From the NCBI RefSeq assembly GCF_937616625.2, contig NC_065573.1, positions 8,323,001 through 8,387,000 on the forward strand: DNA of 64,000 nucleotides, written 5' to 3'. Both the position numbers and the translations under genes were made by a program. This document shows, in pieces, positions 26,472-38,840 of the stretch; position 1 is the first letter of the stretch; every line of letters begins with the position of its first letter. The DNA is from Mercurialis annua (Eukaryota; Streptophyta; Magnoliopsida; Malpighiales; Euphorbiaceae). The notes under the pieces were generated by a model, which was given only the letters and a program-made list of their open reading frames with translations, searched no databases and was not told the DNA's origin.

Positions 26472-28052
26472 ATAAAAATTCGTCCTCGAATTTTCATAAA
26501 TCTTGTTGGGATCTTAACTTATCCTTATAATTTCCTTGACGTCCTTTAATACGTTTTGATCGCAGCTTTTCCTTTTACTTAAACTCCTAGCTTTCCACGT
26601 ATGGCTGTGACCCCACTAATCGATTATCTATTTTGCTTACCGTAGTTTCTTGCTACTGTATAGTTGAGAATCTTCTCATTGTCATCCTTGTTTCGTCTGT
26701 CATCTTTCCAGAATAATGTAGCTGTAAGTGCATCCTTAACATCATAATCCTTGCGTTGTTGCTATTTGGTTATAACTAATCATAACTTAATGTTTTCTCG
26801 TTTCATCATTTCATTCTTAATAGCCATAGGTTATTACTTGTTTCCTTTATACGTGAAGGATCAAGACGTGCCTATTTTATCCTTACTGACGTACTTACTT
26901 TATTCATATTACCATCTTCTTGTTTTTCATACTTTTAACCTCTCTTCTCCAATTATGACTTTGGATTGCTACTTCATCTATTTCCACATAAGAATAATCA
27001 TATACTATCCTTATGCACTTGTTACGTTTCCTTGGTCTAACACGACTCCCTGTCGTTTCACCCTTTACTCTTGCATAAGGATAAATACTATATCCTTAAA
27101 ATATTGCTAGTGCATCGCAGCTTATCTGCGTATGCTTTCCGGCGATAATTCCTTATTCGCATTCTTCTTTAACTCCACTAGCTTTGTTGCAATAATTATT
27201 AATATGGCTTTATTCTGTTATTGGAGTTTATTTTACAATTTTTATTCTTGTTTATTAAGAATCTTTTACTATTTGTAGCAGGGCTTTATATCCGAGTTTA
27301 CTTACTGAACAAAACGATTTTAAAATTTCTTTTGGCTGCGCAGCTCTTTTTAAACCACTTTTCATAAATCATTTGAAATCGTTAGTACAATTGTAGCTCA
27401 GAGTGATGACACCTCTCATCACCAAGGAGTTGCTCAAAATCGCATTTTTTTATCATTATAAAGATATGATGCATGATCTACATTTTGAAAATCATTTTCT
27501 TATGCACTCCTATCGTGATTATGCAATATCACATGCGATGTCTGAGCACAATTGTACCTTGAAAGATCATAAAAACTTTTGAAATTTTTATAAAATTGTA
27601 AGTTTACTCTAGATTATACGCTCTGCGACTATTAACGGCTTTCTTTATACTTATTGGGTATATTTCAAATTTTTTGTATTGCTGTCATTTTTCTGTCATT
27701 TACAAACTGTTCTTCTGTCACATCCCTTTTCTCTTCATATCTCCAACATCTCAATCACATTCAAAATTCTCTATTGCTGTAATCACCATATCCACTTCTG
27801 CAATACTCTGTACCACGTCAAATACAAATATAGGTGTCGATGTTCCACATCGATTTCCCTTTACAACTTCTTGAACGTAATATAGGAATTACGTTCACTA
27901 CAAATGTATTATGTAGTATATATTATATTATTGTTTTTGTGAGTTATGTTTATATGTTCTTTTATTAGGCGCGTGTTTAACTACAACGCTTCCTATAGGT
28001 TCTCGCTTTCCGAGGCTTTATCCTATATGCATAACCTATTACTGACATTCTA
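26472..28052. other. Internal region of gypsy copy 1 without recognised coding sequence
   Basis: About 1.6 kb lies between the polypurine tract and the gag-like frame, where a full element would carry protease, RT, RNase H and integrase. I find no such motifs on either strand and no long minus-strand frame. The small plus-strand frames (for example 26751-27110) show no recognisable domain. The pol region has been lost or replaced, as in LARD-type derivatives. Confidence 0.65.
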
Positions 28053-29126
28053 TTATGCAATGAAGCAATTATATAAACATAATAATGCAAACACATAAAC
28101 ACAATTACTTAAAGTACGTAAATCACTAATACCTGGAGGTGCCTGATGCGGAACGTTAGGTTCCCTAATAACTACGCCTGTATGTCGGCCCCTAACTGTT
28201 CTACCAGAGTTTCTTCCACCTCTTTGCACAAAATAGGGGTTTGTTGTAATTCTGGAGGACGTACTGACGTAATCTGGGTGGTACTCACGTCTAAAGTAAT
28301 AGGGTCGTACCGGATCACCCGCCCGCTCATGCTCTGTTTCAATCCTACGGGCCATTGTAGTAAGCGTGCTAAAATGTTCGTCCACGTGCTCATATAGCTC
28401 ATCAAACTGAGGTCCTAAACCCCTGACATACCTACGATTAATGGTTCTATTGTCTTCGTTCAGATCAGGGACTCCTTCAGCCATCCGCAGAAAATCAGTA
28501 GAGTACGCTCCTACAGTTAACATCCCTCTAGAAAAAGAACGCATCTGCCTCCTAACCTGATTTAGGGATATCTGCGCCTGACCGTTAGCTATGTCCGCAT
28601 CTTCCCTCAAATTGCGGTATCTCCGCACACTAGACCAGAAATAGTCACCTCTATACTCTTCGACGTCTAACTCATCTAACTGTTCTTCCTCTTCATACTC
28701 TTCTTCCTGAGGATTTCCCTCCTCTGCTTCCTCTTCTAATTCTTCTTCTGGATCCTCCTCAGGATCCTCCTCAGGATCCTCCTCAGGGTCTTCTTCAGGA
28801 TCTTCTTCCGGATCTTCCTCCGGTTCCTCTTCCTCTTCTTCGCTGTACTCTATTTCCGGCGAATGCACTCTAACTCTGTTTCCAGAAGAACTACCTATTT
28901 CCGACACAGACATAAAACCATTTTGATATATCTCTGGCGACGCTCTAGTATTTGTGTGGAATCCATTCTGATGGACCCCAGATGGTTCGCCCACTTCATT
29001 ATGAAACCTGTTTTGAAATATAGGAGGCGCTTCCTCCCGTTCTTCCTCAGCATGTGACTGAGCTCCGTTTTGCCCAAACATGCTGAAAAGAAACAATTTC
29101 AAACGTAAGCGACCATCTGAGCCCAT
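28053..29126 (-). CDS. Gag-like acidic protein of the gypsy element, copy 1
   Basis: This 357-residue frame lies downstream of the primer-binding site on the element's own strand, the position of gag. Residues 34-72 repeat a QNGF/QNRF motif three times. Residues 96-150 are extremely acidic, with about six EEDP repeats encoded by a 12-bp DNA repeat. Residues 200-268 (GMLTV...YSTDFLRMAE...RRYVRGLGPQF...FSTLTTMARRIE) follow the spacing of the C-terminal half of plant Ty3/gypsy gag (retrotransposon gag domain), which packages element RNA. No CCHC zinc knuckle is seen; the last 25 residues look like read-through, and a GGTATTAG after residue 332 could be a splice donor. The start may instead be Met16 (29081). 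Gag identity is inferred from pattern and position. Confidence 0.6.
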   Translation of the reverse strand: MGSDGRLRLKLFLFSMFGQNGAQSHAEEEREEAPPIFQNRFHNEVGEPSGVHQNGFHTNTRASPEIYQNGFMSVSEIGSSSGNRVRVHSPEIEYSEEEEEEPEEDPEEDPEEDPEEDPEEDPEEDPEEELEEEAEEGNPQEEEYEEEEQLDELDVEEYRGDYFWSSVRRYRNLREDADIANGQAQISLNQVRRQMRSFSRGMLTVGAYSTDFLRMAEGVPDLNEDNRTINRRYVRGLGPQFDELYEHVDEHFSTLTTMARRIETEHERAGDPVRPYYFRREYHPDYVSTSSRITTNPYFVQRGGRNSGRTVRGRHTGVVIREPNVPHQAPPGISDLRTLSNCVYVFALLCLYNCFIA

Positions 29127-29512
29127 TTCACACGCAATTCCAACATCAATTTATAAAATGCTGTAAACATTTAAAACTTAATCCAGCCGCACGTAATTCG
29201 CAAGCATATAACCATTTAACAATCCCAGCGCAAGTAATAAACACTTAGTTATCTCAGTCGCCCTTAATTTGCAAACATGCTCTTAGCGTAAGCAACAAAT
29301 ACTTAGTTGCCTTAGTCGTCCTTATAAACAGATACTATAACAGTCCTGGTTCGCGCACGTTATAAAGCTTATTAACAATGCACATATCAATCAAATGCAG
29401 ACAACTAGGGTCCGACTCATTGCTGCAGTAGTTCCTAGGTATACTTACTGACAAAATACTTCCAGTCAAACAGACAATCAGACAAATTTAGCAGTGGTAA
29501 CTGGACCAAACT
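29127..29512 (-). other. Untranslated leader of gypsy copy 1
   Basis: About 386 bp lies between the primer-binding site and the gag-like start, where the leader and packaging signals of the element RNA would be. I see no coding sequence or obvious repeat in it. Confidence 0.6.
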
Positions 29513-29524
29513 GCTCTGATACCA
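29513..29524 (-). promoter_or_regulatory. Primer-binding site (tRNA-iMet type), copy 1
   Basis: TGGTATCAGAGC on the minus strand is complementary to the 3' end of plant initiator methionine tRNA, the usual primer of many plant retrotransposons. It lies 4 bp inside the right LTR edge and fixes the element's orientation as minus. Confidence 0.88.
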
Positions 29525-29528
29525 ACAT

Positions 29529-29679
29529 TGTCACGACCCAAAATTATTGAGCCGCAACCGGCGCTAGGGAACGGGAGTGGTAGCTCCGGAACCCGTAGCA
29601 AGCCTAAAATCACAATTAATTTTTCGCAAATATAATATAAAATAAACAATATCAAACAACGGAAGCAAGTATACATATA
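29529..29679 (-). repeat. Truncated 5' LTR of gypsy copy 1
   Basis: Only the first 151 bp of the right LTR remain (plus-strand start TGTCACGACCC). The sequence then leaves the LTR at the duplication junction near 29675-29690. Confidence 0.88.
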
Positions 29680-29690
29680 AAATAAACAAT
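29675..29690 (+). other. Duplication junction with templated filler
   Basis: At the breakpoint the 16-bp string ATATAAAATAAACAAT occurs a second time (also at 29635-29650, 40 bp upstream). It then runs into satellite at ACAATTCTAAACG, matching 18897 onward. This is what template switching with microhomology would leave: a jump back within the LTR, then a jump into satellite sharing AACAAT. Confidence 0.8.
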
Positions 29691-32600
29691 TCTAAACGTT
29701 TCACCTTTTTAGCGATTTAAGCCAAACATTTACAAAGATTACGAAACAATCCAAGAGTTTCACTTTTTCAGCAAATTAAGCCAAACGTTTACAAACATTA
29801 CGAAACAAAACCATACGTTTCACCTTTTTAGCGATTTTAGCCAAACGTTTACAAAGGTTACGAAACAAATCCAAACGTTTCCTCGTTTTAGCAATTTAAG
29901 CCAAACGTTTAGAAGCGCTATGAAACAAATCCAAACGTTTCACATTTTTAGCAATTTAATCCGAATATTTACAAATGTTACGTAACAAATCCAAATGTGT
30001 CACCTTTTTAGCGATTTAAGCCAAACTTTAACCTTTTTAGCGTTTTAAGTCGAACGTTTACAAACATTACAAAACAAAACCAAACGTTTCCCCTTTTTAG
30101 CGATTCAAGCCAAACGTTTACAAACGTTTCGAAACAATTCCAACCGTTTCACCTTTTTAGCAATTTAATCCAAACGTTTACAAACGTTACGAAACAAATC
30201 CAAACGTTTCGCCTTTTTAGAGATATAAGCCAAACGTTTACAAACGTTACGAAACAAATCCAAACGTTTCACCTTTTTAGCGATTTAAGCCAAACGTTTG
30301 CAAACGTTACAAAACAAAACAAAAACATTTCACCTTTTTAGCGATTTAAGCCAAACATTTATAAACCTTACAAACCAAAACCAAACGTTTCACATTTTTA
30401 GCAGTTTAAGCCAAACATTTACAAACGTTACAGAACAAAACCAAGCGTTTACACACGTTACGAAACAAATCTAAACGTTTCTCATTTTTAGCAATTTATG
30501 GAAATTTTTTTACAAACGTTACAAAACAAAGCCAAACGTTTACAAGAGTTACGAAACAAATCCAAGCGTTTCACCGTTTTTGGCTTTATTTCGTAACGTT
30601 CGTAAACGTTTGGCTTAAATCGCTAAAATGGGGAAATGTTTTGTTTTGTTTCATAACCTTTGTAAACATTTGGCTTAAATTGCTAAAAAGGTGAAACGTT
30701 TGGTTTTGTTTTGTAATGTTTGTAAACGTTTCCCCATTTTAGCAATTTAAGCCAAACGTTTTTAAACGTTACAAAATAAATCAAAACGTTTCACCTTTTT
30801 AGCTATTTAAACAAAACGTTACGAGGCAAATCCAAGATTTTAACCTTTTAACAATTTAAGCAAAACATTTACAAACGTTACGAAACAAATCCAAACGTTT
30901 CATTTTTTTTGCGATTTAAGCACATTGTTTACAAACGCTACGAAACAAATCCAAATGTTTCACCTTTTTAGCGATTGAAGCCAAACGTTTTCAAACGCTA
31001 CGAAACAAATCCAAACGTTTCCTCTTTTTAGCAATTTAGGCCAAATGTTCCATCTTTTTAGCAATTTAAGACAAATATTTACAAAACGTCACTAAACAAA
31101 ACCAAACGTTTCACCTTTTTAGCAATTTAAGTCAAACGTGTACAAACGTTACGAAACAAATCCAAATATTTCACCTTTTTAGCAATTTAAGCCAAACGTT
31201 TAAGAATATTACAAAACAAATCCAAGTGTTTCACCTTATTAGCAATTTAAGCCAAACGTTTACAAACGTTGCAAAACAAAACCAAACGTTTCACTTTTTT
31301 AGCGATTTAAGCCAAACGTTTATAAATGTTACCAACCAAATCCAAACGCTTCCCCATTTTAGCAATTTAAGCCTAACGTTTAAAACGTCACGAAACAAAT
31401 CCAAACGTTTCAACTTTTTAGCAATTTAAGCCACACGTTTACAAACGTTTCAAAAGAAATCCAAATGTTTCACCTTTTTAGCGATTTAAGCCAAACGTTT
31501 ACAAACGTTACGAAACAAATGCAAGCTTTTCACCTTTTTAGCAATTTAAGCCAAACGTTAGCAAACGTTACGAAACAAATCCAAAAGTTTCACCTTTTTA
31601 GCGATTTAAGCCAAACGTTTACAAATGTTACAAAACAAATACAAACGTTTCACCTTTTTAGCGATTTAAGCCAAATGTTTACAAACGTTACAAAACAAAT
31701 CCAAACATTTCCCCTTTTAGCGATTTAAGCCAAACGTTTACAAACGTTACGAAATAAATCCAAACATTTCACCTTTTTAGCGATTTAAGCCAAACGTTTA
31801 CAAAAGTTACGAAACAAATCCAAACGTTTAACCTTATTGGCAATTTAAGCCAAACGTTTACAAACGTTATAAAACAAATCCAAACGTTTCAATTTAAGCA
31901 AAACGTTTACTAACGTTATGAAACAAATCCAAATGTTTCCCCTTATTAGTGATTTAAGCCAAACGTTTATAAACGTTACGGCTTAAATCGGTAAATCGGT
32001 GAAACGTTTGGATTTGTTTCGTAAGGTTTTAAACGTTTGATTTTTTTTCATAACCTTACAAAACCAAACGTTTCACCTTTTTAGCGATGTAAGCCAAACG
32101 TTTACAAAGAATACAAAACAAATCCAAATGTTTCACCTTTTAGCAATTTAAGCTAAACATTTACAAACATTACGAAACAAATCCAGACGTTTCACCTTTT
32201 TAGCGATTTAAGCCAAACGTTTACAAACGTTACAAAACAAATCCAAATGTTTCACCTTTTTAGTAATTTAATCCAAACGTTTACAAAAGTTACGAAACAA
32301 TTCTAAATGTTTCACCTTTTTATCGATTTAAGCCAAACGTTTACAAACTTTACGAAACAAATCCAAACGTTTCCCCTTTTTAGCAATTTAAGCCAAACGT
32401 TTACAAACGTTACGAAATAAATCCAAACATTTCACCTTTTTAGCGATTTAAGCCAAAAGTTTACAAACGTTACGAAACAAATCCAAACGTTTAACCTTAT
32501 TAGCAATTTAAGCCAAACGTTTACAAATGTTACAAAAAAAATCCAAACGTTTCAATTTAAACAAAACGTCTAGAAACGTTATGAAACAAATCCAAACGTT

Positions 32601-34665
32601 TCCCCTTTTTAGCGTTTTAAGCCAAACGTTTATAAACGTTACAGCTTAAATCGGTAAATTTGTGAAACGTTTGGATTTGTTTCGTAAGGTTTTAAACATT
32701 TGGTTTTTTTTCATAACCTTACAAAACCAAACGTTTCACCTTTTTAGCGATGTAAGCCAAACATTTACAAACAATACAAAACAAATCCAAATGTTTCACC
32801 TATTAGAAATTTAAGCTAAACATTTACAAACATTACGAAACAAATTCAAACGTTTCCCCTTTTTAGTGATTTAAGCCAAACGTTTACAAACGTTACGAAA
32901 CTAATCCAAACATTTCACCTTTTTAGCAATTTAAACCAAACGTTTACAAATGTTACGAAAAAATTCTAAAGGTTTCACCTTTTTAGCGATTTAAGCCAAA
33001 TGTTTACAAACGTTACAAAACAAATCCAAACGTTTCCCCTTTTTAGCAATTTAAGCCAAACGTTTACAAACTTTACGAAATAAATCCAAACATTTCACCT
33101 TTTTAGCGATTTAAGCCAAACGTTTACAAACGTTACGAAACAAATCCAAACGTTTAACCTTATTGGCAATTTAAGCCAAACGTTTACAAACGTTACAAAA
33201 CAAATCCAAACGTTTCAATTTAAGCAAAACATTTACAAACGTTATGAAACAAATCCAAACGTTCCCCATTTTTAGCGATCTAAGCCAAACTTTTATAAGT
33301 GTTACGGCTTAAATCGGTAAATCGGTGAAACGTTTGGATATGTTTCATAAGGTTTTAAATGTTTGGTTTTTTTTCATAACCTTACAAAACCAAACGTTTC
33401 ACCTTTTTAGCGATGTAAGCCAAACGTTTACAAACAATACAAAACAAATCCAAATGTTTCACCTTTTAGCAATTTAAGCTAAACGTTTACAAACATTACG
33501 AAACAAATCCAAATGTTTCACCTTTTTAGTGAATTTAAGCCAAACGTTTACAAACGTTACGAAACAAGTCCAAACATTTCACCTTTTTAGAAACTTAAAC
33601 TAAACGTTTACAAACGTTACGAAACAATTCTAAACGTTTCACATTTTTAGCGATTTAAGCCAAATGTTTACAAACGTTACGAAATAAATCCAAGCGTTTC
33701 ACCTTTTCAGCAAATGAAGCCAAATGTTTACAAAGGATATGAAACAAAATCAATCATTTCCCCATTTTTAGCGATTTAAGTTAAACTTTAACCTTCTTAG
33801 CGATTTAACTCGAACGTTTACAAACGTTACGAAACAAAACCAAACGTTTCACCTTTTTAGCGATTCAAGCAAAACGTTGCAAATGTTACGAAACTAATCT
33901 AAACGTTTCAAACGTTACGAAACAAATCCAAGCGTTTCACCTTTATAGCAATTTAATCCAAATGTATACAAACGTTACGAAACAAATCCAAACGTTTTGC
34001 CTTTTTAGAGATTTAAGCCAAACGTTTACAAACGTTACGAAACAAATCCAAACGTTTTCCCATTTTAGCGATTTAAGCCAAACGTTTACAAACGTTACAA
34101 AACAAAACAAAACATTTCACCTTTTTATCGATTTAAGCCAAACATTTATAAACATTACAAACCAAATCCAAACATTTCACGTTTTTAGAAGTTTAAGCCA
34201 AACATTTACAAACGTTACGGAACAAAACCAAGCGTTTACAAACGTTACGAAACAAATCCAAACGTTAGCGATTTAAGCAAAATGTTTTCCAAACATTACG
34301 AAACAAAGCCAAATTACAAGCGTTTCGAAACAAATCCAAGCGTTTCACCTTTTTGGCTTTATTTCGTAACGTTTGTAAACGTTTGGCTTAAATCGCTAAA
34401 ATGGGGAAATGTTTGGTTTTGTTTCATAACCTTTGTAAACATTTGGCTTAAATTGCTAAAAAGGTGAAACATTTGGAGTTGTTTTGTAACGTTTGTAAAC
34501 GTTTCCCCATTTTTGCGATTTAAGCCAAACGTTTACAAACGTTACGAAACAAATCCAAGCGTTTCGCCCATTTAGCAATATAAGCCAAACGTTTTTAAAC
34601 GTTACAAAATAAATCAAAACGTTTCACCTTTTTAGCGATTTAAGCCAAAATTTTACAAACGTTAC
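29680..34665 (+). repeat. 60-bp satellite array, block 4
   Basis: This is the satellite part of duplication copy 2. It repeats 18901-23877 monomer for monomer, including the hairpin modules (31979, 32643, 33305) and the inverted blocks at 30581-30727 and 34355-34502. No gene is present. Confidence 0.95.
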
Positions 34666-37246
34666 TGTCACGACCCAAAATTATTGAGCCGCAAACGGCG
34701 CTAGGGAACGGGAGTGGTAGCTCCGGAACCCGTAGCAAGCCTAAAATCACAATTAATTTTTTGCAAATATAATATAAAATAAACAATATCAAACAACGGA
34801 AGCAAGTATACATATATAACATATAATCATACATTTACACTAACTGCTTCAAAACCTCGCGGGCTCTAGTTACCGTACCCTGTACGAACTGGCCTCGCGG
34901 TACTATATACATCAGTTAGTGTTTCAAAACATCTCACCGGCATCTGGGGCCGTGGATCATATATATATAACACGTAGCCTATCAAAAGCATATTAAACAA
35001 TGACAGTAGTTAATATATACAATCAAAATGAACTGCTGTCTAGGCTACTATTCTGTCGAAACAGGACCACTACTGCAGCATTCACAGAAGTCAGAAACTA
35101 AACATATACAACTGTCTTCTGGACTTCAAAATTTGCCTCTAGCTAGGTTCACAAACTAAGCACCTGAAAGACATCAAAGGTGAGGGGTCAGTATTTGGGG
35201 AAATACTGAGTGAGTTGACATTTACTAACAGTATTAATATATAAACATAGCATCTCATTTCAAGAAAATAATAATATAAAACATATAAACAGGTATTTGA
35301 TCCGTACGAAACTAATATCCTAACATGCGACACATCTCTCGGATAATCATTATCATTTAACCCCATCGTAAATATCAATCGCGAGTCTAACTCGCTGGTG
35401 GCCCAACCACTAGATACGGGGACTCCAGACTACACCGTAGCCCAGTACTCACTCGTATCAAATCATATACCCAATCGTAAATGTCAATTGCGAGTTCAAC
35501 TCGCTGGTGGCCCAGCCACGTAAATTTCATAATCATCATCAGCTCCCAGCTGTGTCAAGTCATTTCTCAAATGCAAACATACTAGACTGACTCGACACTG
35601 GTGATCACACAGCCTATTGACACCCAATAGGTAGCTAGTTTCTTCGGATCGCATACTAGTTCTCGTATATAAAAATTAATAAAACATATAACAATTCAAT
35701 CACTTATATATAATGCGATGCGTGCAAACATTGTATATATCTATATAAAATAACTTTAATATATAATACGTGAAAGTAAAATACAACTCACAGTAACCGC
35801 TATCCACTCTATAACAGGATCGATGTGGTAATATGCTCGTACTAGTACTCCTCTAGTGCCTTCACTGCTCGGTCGTACGTCTGACACATATTAATTAACG
35901 TTTAATAGTCAGACGTAAATCATATGTTTATAAGTATAATACTTTCGTAATTTAAGTATTGGTTTCATTCTTAGTATTATTTATGTATTCAGAAACTCTT
36001 AGACGTACCCACGACTTATCAAATACTATTCCTTGTATTCGAGAATTATATGATTTCCTTAATGTTTTTCATTAACATAGCTCGTGTAAAACATCGAGCT
36101 AAACCTCACTTTTCAAGTTATCGGGACCTTTAAATAATATTAGGGTTTAATATTCAAAATATTGAAATCTCGTTTCTTTTTTTTGGCTAAAAGTCCAATT
36201 TAGTCCTTTAGCTAAAAGCCCATTTTATCCCCATTGGCTAAAAGTCCATTTTAGCCCCTTCGAAAATGTCGTGCGAGCGGTGCACGACTTGGCTATGCGC
36301 GCGCATAGCCTGGGTTATGCGGGCGCATAGCTTGGCTATGCGCTCGCATAGTCCGCATAGCTTGGCTATGCGCTCGCATAGCCTTGCCCGGCTATGCGGG
36401 CGCATAGCTACCGCTATGCACGGCCCCGGAAACGTCGTTTCCGGGCCGTTCCACCGCACCACGACCTACTACACATATCCACCATTTCATTTCTCACCAA
36501 ACCCATCATTTTATTTTCACCAAAACGCTCAAACCGAGCCAAAATCATCAATTTTCAATTATAAACTAAAACAGCCCATATAATCCCATTTTAGCACCAA
36601 ATTTCGAAATATTACCGTGAAATGAAGCTTAGAACGAGTAGAGCTCTTGATTCTGAAGAAATCGCCGCGAAAATCACTCGAATCGGACGTCGAACGGAGA
36701 AACGGCGGCGAAACGACGGTATCGAACGGATTTCGCTCGCTCTCTCACGAAGCTTATGTGCCTCACTGATTCAATTCGTTTCATATATAATCTGGCTAAA
36801 GTGCCATTTTGATCCTTGTTCTTTTTGTTTATTATCATTTATCCTTTAAACTTTTCTTTTATACGATTTAGTCCATACCTAAATCGACAAATTCTTTTAT
36901 TACGACTTATACGTATTATTTATACCCGATAAATAATACAAAGCTCGATATCAATACTTTCCCGTCAAAATCCAATATTTCTATTTTCGACACAAAGTGG
37001 CTAAATTACCACTTTGGTCCCTGTGCCCTATTTTGGACTTTTCTTGACATTTTTCCTTTTAATTCCAATTCTAACTTTAGAATTGAAATATAACCTTAAT
37101 TTCCGCTTAATTGTTTTCCTTAAAACCGACCTACTTAAAACTTATTTTTCTTATCTTTATCAGAAATCTTTCCGATTTCGCCACTCCGGCGAATCTAAAC
37201 TGGACACGTGGTCCAATTAGATAATTAAATATTTTGGGGTATTACA
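34666..37246 (-). repeat. 3' LTR of gypsy copy 2 (2581 bp)
   Basis: This has the same structure as 23878-26458, from which it differs by only a few bases because of the recent duplication. Its GC-rich palindromic minisatellite is at about 36288-36448. Confidence 0.9.
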
Positions 37247-37259
37247 TTCTTCCCCCCTT
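37247..37259 (-). promoter_or_regulatory. Polypurine tract of gypsy copy 2
   Basis: AAGGGGGGAAGAA on the minus strand abuts the 3' LTR and is identical to copy 1. Confidence 0.8.
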
Positions 37260-38840
37260 ATAAAAATTCGTCCTCGAATTTTCATAAATCTTGTTGGGAT
37301 CTTAACTTATCCTTATAATTTCCTTGACGTCCTTTAATACGTTTTGATCGCAGCTTTTCCTTTTACTTAAACTCCTAGCTTTCCACGTATGGCTGTGACC
37401 CCACTAATCGATTATCTATTTTGCTTACCGTAGTTTCTTGCTACTGTATAGTTGAGAATCTTCTCATTGTCATCCTTGTTTCGTCTGTCATCTTTCCAGA
37501 ATAATGTAGCTGTAAGTGCATCCTTAACATCATAATCCTTGCGTTGTTGCTATTTGGTTATAACTAATCATAACTTAATGTTTTCTCGTTTCATCATTTC
37601 ATTCTTAATAGCCATAGGTTATTACTTGTTTCCTTTATACGTGAAGGATCAAGACGTGCCTATTTTATCCTTACTGACGTACTTACTTTATTCATATTAC
37701 CATCTTCTTGTTTTTCATACTTTTAACCTCTCTTCTCCAATTATGACTTTGGATTGCTACTTCATCTATTTCCACATAAGAATAATCATATACTATCCTT
37801 ATGCACTTGTTACGTTTCCTTGGTCTAACACGACTCCCTGTCGTTTCACCCTTTACTCTTGCATAAGGATAAATACTATATCCTTAAAATATTGCTAGTG
37901 CATCGCAGCTTATCTGCGTATGCTTTCCGGCGATAATTCCTTATTCGCATTCTTCTTTAACTCCACTAGCTTTGTTGCAATAATTATTAATATGGCTTTA
38001 TTCTGTTATTGGAGTTTATTTTACAATTTTTATTCTTGTTTATTAAGAATCTTTTACTATTTGTAGCAGGGCTTTATATCCGAGTTTACTTATTGAACAA
38101 AACGATTTTAAAATTTCTTTTGGCTGCGCAGCTCTTTTTAAACCACTTTTCATAAATCATTTGAAATCGTTAGTACAATTGTAGCTCAGAGTGATGACAC
38201 CTCTCATCACCAAGGAGTTGCTCAAAATCGCATTTTTTTATCATTATAAAGATATGATGCATGATCTACATTTTGAAAATCATTTTCTTATGCACTCCTA
38301 TCGTGATTATGCAATATCACATGCGATGTCTGAGCACAATTGTACCTTGAAAGATCATAAAAACTTTCGAAATTTTTATAAAATTGTAAGTTTACTCTAG
38401 ATTATACGCTCTGCGACTATTAACGGCTTTCTTTATACTTATTGGGTATATTTCAAATTTTTTGTATTGCTGTCATTTTTCTGTCATTTACAAACTGTTC
38501 TTCTGTCACATCCCTTTTCTCTTCATATCTCCAACATCTCAATCACATTCAAAATTCTCTATTGCTGTAATCACCATATCCACTTCTGCAATACTCTGTA
38601 CCACGTCAAATACAAATACAGGTGTCGATGTTCCACATCGATTTCCCTTTACAACTTCTTGAACGTAATATAGGAATTACGTTCACTACAAATGTATTAT
38701 GTAGTATATATTATATTATTGTTTTTGTGAGTTATGTTTATATGTTCTTTTATTAGGCGCGTGTTTAACTACAACGCTTCCTATAGGTTCTCGCTTTCCG
38801 AGGCTTTATCCTATATGCATAACCTATTACTGACATTCTA
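37260..38840. other. Internal region of gypsy copy 2 without recognised coding sequence
   Basis: This is the duplicate of 26472-28052. No pol motifs are seen. A one-base difference (27573 versus 38361) opens a 69-codon plus-strand frame that is closed in copy 1, which argues against its being a gene. Confidence 0.65.

Larger units (their letters stand above)
23878..29679 (-). mobile_element. Gypsy-type LTR retrotransposon, copy 1 (truncated by duplication junction)
   Basis: This is a minus-strand element: a full left LTR (its 3' LTR), an internal region, and only the first 151 bp of the right LTR (its 5' LTR). It stops at a duplication breakpoint. The left target-site copy GTTAC (23873-23877) is present but the right one is missing. 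It is the duplicate of the intact element at 34666-42901, not an independent insertion. It encodes only a gag-like protein and has no RT, RNase H or integrase, so it is non-autonomous. LTR ends (TGTAATACCCC...GGGTCGTGACA on the minus strand) and iMet priming resemble Del/Tekay chromoviruses; that lineage call is an inference. Confidence 0.88.
18901..29689 (+). repeat. Tandem segmental duplication, copy 1 (about 10.8 kb)
   Basis: This segment, from satellite through the first 150 bp of the right LTR of the gypsy element, is repeated immediately downstream as 29690-40477. The offset is 10,789 bp at the start and 10,788 bp after a 1-bp deletion near 31718. By eye I noted roughly 15-20 single-base differences in the whole length, for example at the 24358/35146 and 28641/39429 pairs. 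This points to a very recent tandem duplication. Confidence 0.93.

Noticed and set aside
26751..27110. 119-codon plus-strand frame in the gypsy internal region
   Set aside because: It is hydrophobic and of low complexity, antisense to the element, with no recognisable domain or promoter; it is intact in copy 2 only because the duplication is recent.
23878..29679. Two independent insertions of the same gypsy element
   Set aside because: Left flank, target site, internal sequence and LTR variants are shared between the two copies together with 5 kb of upstream satellite, so a segmental duplication explains them.
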